A DNA stretch of 64,000 bases, from positions 1,103,001-1,167,000 of the forward strand of contig WPIO01000081.1 of assembly GCA_009760855.2 (NCBI GenBank). Reading direction: 5' to 3'. The stretch comes from Cristatella mucedo (Eukaryota > Bryozoa > Phylactolaemata > Cristatellidae). The translations under genes and the position numbers were made by a program. The first letter of the stretch is position 1; each line of letters begins with the position of its first letter. The notes beneath the pieces were generated by a model. That model worked only from the letters and a program-made list of their open reading frames with translations. It made no database searches and was not told the origin of the DNA. This document shows, piece after piece, positions 55,816 through 64,000 of this stretch.

Positions 55816-56429
55816 CTGCCAGAAACAGCTATGGTTGCAACCTAATGCATCTATGTTGATCTTGTGTGCACATGCTGACTCGGCCTGAGCACGGCATGCT
55901 GCTACCTCAGATCACTCTGCATAAGCTGTAAACATGACAGTTCGATCTACCGATAATAAAATGAGACTAGATACTAAGATATTTACTAGCAGCAGCCACA
56001 GAAGCAGCAGAGAGTGTCAATGGTGGCAGCTGAAGCAGTGGTGGATGCAAAATAGGCCAAATTTGGCAGCTGTCACTGCAAGTCTTTACAGCAGCAATGG
56101 CCAGTGGGAAGCGGCTATGTCCACCAAACTAATGACAATGCTGATAGCAGTAGTTCCAGTAATGAGTACACAGTGCAGTTCACGTGCAGTTCACGTGCAA
56201 GCATTGGGGTGGTCGGTTCATCTAACGGCTGACTGAAGCATCAGTCCTGGACTACACAGGGGGGTTTGCCAGCGGTTGTCGTCTACTCTCGCTATGCTCT
56301 GCCCACCAAATGCCTCGTTATGAGTATGCACACCAACATTGGCAAAATGGACCATGCTGCTTCTCAGGTGCAAGAGTTACTCCTTTGAGTTACATTTGTG
56401 CTGAACCGATGCCAAGGGTTCTGCACTGT
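55816..56429. other. stretch upstream of the giant exon
   Basis: Presumed intron 1 of the mucin-like gene. No signal-peptide exon with the required end phase (one base over) is recognised here. Confidence 0.4.
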
Positions 56430-57020
56430 GCTTGGCATTGGGATGTTAGTCGGGGTGTTTGAGGCTCCTGGTCTCGCCGAGTTATGCATCTGGATGGTTT
56501 CAGGCGTGCTCCGGCGATGCGGCCAGGCACGCAAGGCGACGAGTACCCAAGGCCCGAGCAGAGCTGGATAGCATGCTTGTTGTTGAGACTTGTATATTCC
56601 ACGTTCCCCGTGTAGTGTGTTCGTGACTTCCCCTCCATGTGTTGGCGTCTTTCGGCGGAAGCTCTCAACTATTTTGGACGTCTGCTCCATCTATCCCAAA
56701 ATACTCAGCTAGCCGGGTCTTGTACGGCATATGCTTGTACTGGCTGGACGGAGGCCGGCAACGGTTTGACGGTGGAAGCCGGCTGACCAACTAATGCGTT
56801 TGTTCGCGCTTGCTGCGTCGTCTTGCGCCCCCATAGTGTGCTTTGTTTAGGACCCTCCTTGTAGACTTGTTTAGTTACCCTGTTGTTGTTGGCGCATGCA
56901 TCATTATAAAGAGGTTTAACCTGACGGCCACTCGTTTTACCCTAGCTCAGCTGCATGGCGAGCGGCAGCGTGGCCGGAGTATAGTGGGGTTTGGCGGGAA
57001 CTAGCCTTTGACCCATGGAG
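56430..57020 (+). repeat. LTR-like dispersed repeat, copy 2
   Basis: Collinear with 36430-37025 in the same orientation, with scattered substitutions and small gaps. Contains the same ATTATAAAGAGGTTTAACCT word. It ends just before the satellite array begins. Confidence 0.7.
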
Positions 57021-57049
57021 CTCGGCTGCATTAGTACATCTAACAATTC

Positions 57050-60000
57050 ACTGTGTTCAAAGTGAAACCGTAGAGTTTTCAAGCTATTTTATATGTTAAT
57101 TGTCAGCAATGGACGGCAATAGACAGCAACGGAAAGGCGCCAATACCACAATCCGTGTCACATCGACGAGAAATCGGCTGCGCCGAGCTCCATTTCTCAT
57201 TCCACGTAGCATCTCACTTCTTCGTGCGCACATACTTTCAACTCGCTCTGAGCGTTCAATCTCGGGCGAAGCCCACCAATTGACGACAATGGCCAGGGCA
57301 AACCCATTATATTCCATTGCAAATCACCGGAAAGTGACTGGGCAAAGCTCAAACTTTTCTTACGTGTCGCAGTGCACTGTGTTTAAAGTCCGATGGCCGA
57401 CCTTTCAACCAATAGCCGACGTACAATAGCAAGCAATGAATAGTGATCGACTACAATGGCCAGAGACCATAACTCTAACCCGCGGCCAATCGACGAGAAA
57501 TCAAGGCTCCAGTTGTTATTGCATTTAGAATTTCGGTGCGTCCAAAGTGAAACCATAGCATTTTCAAGCTGATTTGCTCGTTGACTGTCAGCAATGCACG
57601 GCAATCGACAGCAATGGTAGGGGTCAATATCAAAATCTGTGGATAATTTTTACAAAATCTTTTACCTTTTAAAAATTTTCGAACCTACAGTCAAGGGCAA
57701 CACACTGCATTCACCCGCAGTGGCCCGTCTTCTAGGGCATTACGTTTCAATTTGACTGGAAATCGGCTGTTGAAGTTGTAATTATCATACCATGCATCGT
57801 TAACTGTTTGCGAACGTACTGCCAACACATTATACACGTTCAATATTAGGCAATGCATTGCAATCGACGGCAGTTTTGGTAAAGAGGATGCGGTTGCACG
57901 TTAATACAACCCACTGTCATACTGAAAAAGTTGGACTGTCTCCTAACGGCTTTGTGAGTAATTGTAAGAGATCGTCATAGATTACCCTATTGTCTCGGGC
58001 CATTACCGTCGATTGCCATACAGTGCTCATGGTTGAAGGAGCATAATGTTGACAGTATATGCGCCCACAGTCAACCTTACGCGGTTGATAATTGGAGCAG
58101 CTAACGTGTAATTTCCAGTCAATTTGAACGGGATTGAGGTAGAAGACGGGCCACTGTTATCAATTGCCGTGCAGTGCTCTCGATTGAACGTTCGCGATTG
58201 TTTAAAAAGATAGGGTTGCCCTTTTAATGCAGTGGGGTGCAATACGCACGAAGAATTGGAGCTTTTCTCAGCAACCGTCGGTCCTTTTGTAACGGACCGT
58301 TCTGGATAAGCGTGTTTCCCCGGGCCATTGCCGTCAATGGCCATGCTTTGCCTTTAATTAAACGCGAACAATAGGGGCAAATTGTGTCCGAACACAGATA
58401 GATGTCACGTGGAATAAGAGTTGCAGTTTCACGAAGCAAATCTTGTCGATTTTCCATGGATTGTATATATAATTATATGTAATTCACTTGTATAGCGCCC
58501 CAAGAGAACTTAATCTGTATTCAGGCGCTTCACATATGCCTCCGGGCTCGAGCCCACGACCTCAGCCAGACCATGGTCGGGGGCGAGCACCTTAACCGCT
58601 GGACCAATTGTAGAGAATTGGCTCCTATTTGCCCCTACAGTTGCTGTCGAATTGCCGTGAATTGCTGAAATTTAACAAATGAAGTAGCTTGAAAATACTA
58701 TGGTTTCACTTTGGACGCAGCAAAGTGTTATATGCAATGACAATCGGAGCTCGAACTGCAGATTTCTCGTCGATTAGCCCCCGGGTGGAGCTATAACCCG
58801 GGCTATTGCTGTCGATTGCCATTCATTGCTCGAGAAATTGTACGTGCCCGATTGGTTTGAAGGATGCCATTGTACTTTATATACAGTTTTAATACGTAAG
58901 AAAAGTTTGAGCTTTGCCCAGTCAGTTTCCAGTAGTTTGCGATGGATCACAAGGACTTGCCTTATTTGCCGAGCCACTGCCATCGATTGCGGTGCATCAC
59001 TCGAGATTGAACGCCCAGAATGAGTTGAAAGTATGTGCACACCGCGCAGTGAGATGCTACGTGGAATGAGAACTGGAGCTTGATGCAGCCGATTTTTCGT
59101 CGATCTGCCACGGATTGTGGTATTGGCCCCTTTAATTGCTGTTTATTGCTGTTTATTGCTGACAATTAACCTGTACATAGCTTGAAGACTCAATGGTTTA
59201 ACTGCAAATACGATTGTTATATGTACTAACAATGAGATCTTCGCAAAGCCAATTTGTGGTCTGCTTGCCACTGATTGTAGTGCATTGCTCCTTCAAGCGA
59301 AGCGATTGACATAGATATCTATGCATACCCCGAGACTGTACGAACGCAATCGGGCGAAAGTGATTTGGTTGCAATTTAGACAGAGTGCTTTGTAATACGC
59401 ATTAAAAATTGGAACGTTAAGAAATAAATTTCCCTACAAAAAATTTCGCTACAAAATGCCCCGAAGGGCATTTGTAGAATTTCGCTCGAAGGGCATTTTG
59501 TAGCGAAATTCGGCGGATTGGTATTTTGGTCCAAAGTATTGCTGTCCGTTGCCTTGCATTGCTTGCTGTTAAGGAGAAAAGCAGCTTGAAAATGCCAAGG
59601 TTTCACTTTTGACGCAGCGAACTGTTACTGTATTGACAATTGGAGATTCGCACTGCCAATTTCTCGTCGCTTGGCCGTGGGTTTGGATATTTTCCCGGGC
59701 CATTGCTGTAGATTGCCATTAATTGCTCGCGATTGTATGTATCGGATTCAATGAAAGGATGACGTTGAACTTTAAACACAATGTACTGTTGCACACAAAA
59801 AAATTTGATCATGGCCCGGTCATTTTGCAGTGATTTTCGATGGATTGTAATTGCCTGCCGTATTTGCCCAAGATATTGCCGTCGATTGCTATGCATTGCC
59901 CGAGATTGAACGAACAGAGTGGGTTGAAAGTAGATGGCAGCAAAGTGAGATGCTAAGTGCAATTGGAATTGGAGCTTCGTACAGCCAATTTCTTGTCGAT

Positions 60001-61350
60001 TTACCTAAGGATTGCGGTATTGGCCACTGCCCTTGCTGTCGGTTTTGCAGTGCATTGTTGACAATTAACGTGCAAAATAGCTTTACAATTTTAAGGTTTT
60101 AGTGCTAACACAATGAAATGTTAAATGCGATGACAATTCGAGCTTTGCGGAGTCAATTTGTAGTCGATTTGCCTCGGATTCCAGTGTACGGCTGCTTTGA
60201 GCTGAGCCGTTTCCATAGATTTCCGTTCATTGCCCAAGACTTACGAGCGCAACTGGTTGAACTGACGCGGTTTCACTTTAAACAGTGCCCTTTGTAATAT
60301 CCATTCAAAATTGGAGCACTGAGAAACCAATTTTGGGGTGTTTTGCATCAGATTGTTATAGATTTCGGTATTGGCCCGGGCTATTGTAGTCGATTGCAGT
60401 GAATTGCTACACAATGGTCGAGGCAATGGTAGTGAAATTGAACACTTATCATAACTGTCAATATTAGAGCATCTTGCAATCATCTTTAAAACTTCTATTG
60501 TACGTGTCCTGGTCGCCTTGCAGTGGATTAGGGTGGATTGCGATATAGGACCGGGCCGTTGCAGTCGATTGCAGTGCATTGCTTGAGAACGCGTGTGCTC
60601 AATGAAACAAAATTTTGCGGGTGCACTTTGAACCGAGTTTAGTCTTACGTGCAGTGTAAAATAGAACTTTGCGTTAGCGATTTGAGGATGATTTGCAGTG
60701 GATTATAGTGGATTGCGGTACTTTCCCATGGTCATTTCGAGAGATCGAAGCGAATTGCCAGAGTGTGCGGATGCACAATTCTTTTATTTTATGTGAGTGT
60801 GCACAAAAACAATGGGATGTAATATGCCATACAACTGGGACTTTGTGCAATCGTTTTGTGGTGGATACCATAGATTGGAGTGGATTTCGGTATTGGCCCG
60901 GGCTATTGCAGTCGATTGCTGTGCATTGTATGATAGCGGCTGTGGCAATGCAAGTGAAAGTTTATGAGTAAAATTATCGCAGAGTGTACTGTCTTATGCA
61001 ATTAAAAAGGGAGATTTTCCCTTTGGATTTTTTCCTCATGCGGTAGAGTGCAGTGGATTGCATTGGATTACAATATTTGCCAGGGCCGTTGCAATCTATT
61101 TCAGTGGACTTCGTGAGAACGCACGAGCGGAATTGCTCGAAATCTTTCAATTAAATTGTACGTGTAGCGTCGTTTTATATTCCAAACTTTTTGGAGGTTT
61201 GCGAAGCTGATTTATGATGGATTTGAGGCGAACAAAAGTAAGTGGATTTCGGCGGATTTCGGTACAGGCCTCCGTCGCTGCAGCTCATTTGCATAAGTGC
61301 GCGTGGGCACAGTCGCACGAAATTTGGTGGCTAGATTAAACCAAAGGTGT
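57050..61350. repeat. degenerate satellite array A, period about 170 bp, with an orientation switch
   Basis: The word CCGGGCCATTGCYGTCGATT followed by GCNNTGCATTGCTCGAGATT recurs on plus near 58000, 58160, 58325, 58640, 58797, 58968, 59128, 59530, 59700, 59868, 60025, 60375, 60550, 60894 and 61078. On minus it recurs near 57100, 57270, 57430, 57600 and 57860. Typical spacing is 155-185 bp. A second word (CTTGAAAATGCYAWGGTTTC followed by ACTTT) recurs every 415-495 bp, which suggests three-unit higher-order periods. Units are strongly diverged. Confidence 0.8.
58470..58612 (-). mobile_element. tRNA-derived SINE (family B) carrying the LINE family 1 tail
   Basis: Minus strand: A-box region TTGGTCCAGCGGTTAAGGTG, B box TCGTGGGCTCGAGCCCGG, then directly the LINE tail GAAGCGCCTGAATACAGATT and AAGTTCTCTTGGGGCGCTAT. 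It ends in a TA-rich run. The tail keeps the GCGCC/GGCGC pairing. It is inserted within satellite array A and its body differs from family A. Confidence 0.75.
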
Positions 61351-61782
61351 AGTACAATATCCGCCCAAAATTCGAGCTCGGATCCACCAAAGTCTTGTAG
61401 AATTTATCATAATTAGAGTGGATAATGCTGTAATTCGGGGAAGCCGCTAAGATTGCATCAATTAGTCAGCCTGCTTCACAGGTTTTTCCTCAAAGTTATC
61501 TCTCAATTCTCGGTCGCGTGCAAGGATGGAATACATCGAGCTCGGTCGCCAGCCGCCGACGCTCTGCCGGCTGGCTGCACCAGTTCAGCAGGTCATATTG
61601 AATTGCTCTCATCCGGATTCAGGTCAATACGCAGGCACCTGCAGTGCATCCGTGGCAGCAGCTCCGACAGAGGCAACTGCATCTGAGAGAATGGACGCTT
61701 GTGAGCGCTCCCATTCGGTGTGCACAGGCGCGAAAACGCGTTCAGCTAGGTCTGCTATCGGTCGTCAAGTATGCCTCGCTCA

Positions 61783-61813
<31 letters not shown>

Positions 61814-62219
61814 CGCCGAGTCAGCGAACGGGCGCACGGTTGCGGAACGTTGGCCGTGGGATGCAGCGTCTTCTTTCTGCTGCCGTCTACGACAGCAGGC
61901 GGATGAGAGCCGGGGCTCCCGCCGGAGGCAAATGCTGGCAGCCCTGCCAACTGGTGTACAGCCCCCTCCATTGTTCCGCGGTGGTCACGTTTCCATTAAG
62001 CGAGAGGCCGCGCCCCCGCGGTCTGACTCGGCGAACCGAGAAATGACGAGCCGAAGGAGCTCGGCGCTTGAGCTGTTTTTAATGGCAGCCGCATGCACTC
62101 GCGAGCCTATTGACTGGCAATTCTGGGCGTGGTGGACGTTCGACTACAGTTGGGGGAAGGGATCTCACGAATAACTGCGATACACTGCGATACGTAGATG
62201 ACATTTTTCCGCAATAAAC
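61351..62219. other. GC-rich stretch with overlapping open frames
   Basis: Between the two satellites lies a non-repetitive GC- and CpG-rich segment. Plus frames open at 61526-61906, 61644-62174 and 61771-62046, and a CAG/CAT triplet run lies at 61790-61825. None has a recognisable domain. It could be a promoter or first-exon region. Confidence 0.3.
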
Positions 62220-63650
62220 GTCAGAAAACTGCGGCTTTGACTCCAAATTGTACGAAAAGGTGTAACGGGTTTACCCACCAAGTTTCATGCCGTTGCTCTT
62301 GTCCGTCCGTTTTCGTGCTATGGCCGAAAATGGCCTGAGACGTGGCCAGCCTTTACACGTTCGAACTGCCATGCAGCTGCCGCTTCAACAAAATGCTAAA
62401 TGCGAAACTCCCTACCGCTAGCCATTCATTCGATCGCGCTTAATTTGCAGAACATGTAAAGCACCTAGACAAAGATTGAGCTCTCCGAGGGTGCCATATA
62501 AAATGTATTATTATTAAACTGTGTTTTGGATTCTCAATTATAGAGATGAGCATGCCAAGTTGACTGAATACATTTCATGCGATTTCGCGTTCTCATACTA
62601 TGGTTTTGGATGGCCCGGCCCAACCCAAATGGCAGCACAAAACGTTTGAACTGCAATGAAGCTGCCATTACGACAAAAGTCTTCGCTCAAATGCGATTTT
62701 GATTCCGAATTATAGAAAACAGTATTGCACGTTAACCCAATAGATTTCATGCGATTACGCTGGCGCATGCTCCAGTGACTGCTTATGATAAAGCCTGCAG
62801 TGACCCGGCAGAGCAGTCAGCAGCCCTAAGTAACTGAACTGCAATACAGCTGCAACTCTAATAAACAATCCTCAAGCAACTGCGGTTTTTTATTTCAAAT
62901 TATAGACCACTGTGTTCCTGGTTGACCCACCAAACTCCACGCGATTTCGCTTTCGCGTTCTCTTGCTGTGACCTCCGCTGACATAGGCCAACCAGCATGC
63001 ATGCCAGCCCACAGCTACCATTTTCACGATATGCATAGGATTGCATGACCGCACGATACGATTGCCTGACCGCAGTTTTGATTCAGCATGATAGAAAAAA
63101 AAGTGTCCCAGGTTAACCCACAAAAGCTCGTGCTATTGCTCATGTGCGTTCTCTCGAAATGGCCTCACATGGCCCAAGCCACCATAGAATTACGTACTGC
63201 GATACAGCTGCCATCGCCATACTATGGGTCGTGCAACTGCTGTTTTGATTCCAACCTATAGCAGACATGGTTGCGGTTTTACTTAGAAAAGCTCGCTCAA
63301 TTTCGCTTTCGCGTTGTCATGCTATGGCCTCTAATGATCCGGGCCTGTCAGGCTCCCTAAATAATTAAACTGTGATACAGCTGCCATTTTCACAATAAAC
63401 TTCCTGTAACTTCGCAGATTGATTCCACATAATCAAAAGCAGTTCTCCGAGTTGATCTTAAAAATTCTATAGCATAGTGCATGGGCATTTTTACGCCATG
63501 GTCTTCAATGGCCCGGGCCAGCAAGCCTAGCTACATTTTCAAATCGCGGTGCAGGTGCCATTTGCACAATAAGCTTTGAGCAACTTTGCTCTTGATTCCA
63601 CATTGCTGAAAACAGTGTTTCTGGTTTACGGCTTAGTTGTACGGTATACG
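62220..63650 (+). repeat. degenerate satellite array B, period about 175 bp
   Basis: The word GCGGTTTTGATTCCRAATTA followed by TAGAAAACAGTGT recurs near 62235, 62525, 62693, 62882, 63070, 63238, 63415 and 63588 (168-189 bp apart after the second). Between anchors each unit also has GTTAACCCACCAAA, TTCATGCGATTTCGCTTTCG with CGTTCTC, ATGGCC and GAACTGCGATACAGCTGCCA. The first interval (290 bp) is enlarged by a LINE tail at 62450-62515. The sequence is unrelated to array A. Confidence 0.8.
62450..62515 (+). mobile_element. LINE family 1 tail-only copy in satellite B
   Basis: AAGCACCTAGACAAAGATTG, AGCTCTCCGAGGGTGCCATA and TTATTATT. The outer stem is GCACC/GGTGC instead of GCGCC/GGCGC, a paired change. 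Confidence 0.7.
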
Positions 63651-63751
63651 GCTTCGAGTTTTTGGTATACAGATACCAGCTAACACATTGAAGTTGTGCT
63701 ACGGACACAGTGCTATGGACGCAGTACAGCAGCAAACAGCTCACTGTCGTT

Positions 63752-63819
63752 ATGGTAAGCAACGCTGCATGGTAAGCAACGCGGTATGGTAAGCAACGCT
63801 GTATGGTAAGCAACGCTGT
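63752..63819 (+). repeat. 17-bp tandem repeat, four copies
   Basis: ATGGTAAGCAACGCNGY is repeated with starts at 63752, 63769, 63786 and 63803, nearly perfect. Confidence 0.9.
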
Positions 63820-64000
63820 AACAGTTGCTGCTGCTGCTGACCTGCACATGATGTGCACAGACTTAAATATGTTTGCCTGCATGCAAATATATTGGCAGTT
63901 CAGCCGAACAGAGGGGCTGAAATTCCCAGGTCATTAGCCACAGCGCGTGCGAGCATGCGAGTCTTCTGGAAACCAACGTTTATTCCTCTTTTCCGGTTTT

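Noticed and set aside
57100-57429. 109-codon plus-strand frame and its minus-strand partner 57096-57317
   Set aside because: Both lie in satellite array A, where the repeat word keeps frames open by chance; other units give no matching frame.
63752-63819. CRISPR-like array
   Set aside because: The 17-bp units are directly adjacent without spacers, and the genome context is eukaryotic.

Overview
The window is animal nuclear DNA. It has two genes split by GT-AG introns, many non-LTR retrotransposon copies, tRNA-derived SINEs, microsatellites and two satellite-like arrays. I see no bacterial operon structure and no CRISPR. The sequence does not fix the species. The mix of CR1/L2-type LINEs, tRNA-headed SINEs, a germline-type Tudor protein and a membrane mucin-like protein fits an invertebrate metazoan, but that is inference.

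Left part, 0-15 kb: a plus-strand gene encodes a CCCH zinc finger followed by one extended Tudor domain. Seven exons (301-14859) can be joined with every reading phase matching. Its large introns are packed with copies of one LINE family (family 1) in both orientations. Several copies face each other and could form long RNA hairpins in the pre-mRNA.

Middle part, 15-42 kb: mostly repeat-derived DNA, with family 1 and family 2 LINEs (some nested), SINEs and unclassified repeats. Within it are the small 3' exons of a minus-strand gene: 42480-42325, 40972-40869, 36162-35970, 28182-28113, 28044-27909, 24820-24581 and 23762-23556. The last two encode a transmembrane helix and an acidic cytoplasmic tail.

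43.4-55.8 kb: one giant minus-strand exon (about 12.4 kb) of the same gene. It encodes about 13 tandem copies of a 314-residue (942-bp) Ser/Thr-rich unit with almost no cysteine. Each unit is itself four modules of about 78 residues. The array carries two 1-bp insertions and one in-frame stop, so the gene is a mutated allele or pseudogene, or the assembly is imperfect here. The predicted product is a very large membrane-tethered mucin-like protein. Its membrane-proximal layout resembles the KIAA1549/UPF0606 type, which I hold as a tentative assignment.

Right part, 56-64 kb: an LTR-like dispersed repeat, a degenerate satellite of about 170 bp that switches orientation (about 57.05-61.35 kb), a GC-rich stretch without a recognisable gene, and a second, unrelated satellite of about 175 bp (about 62.2-63.65 kb).

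The two genes show no evident functional link.
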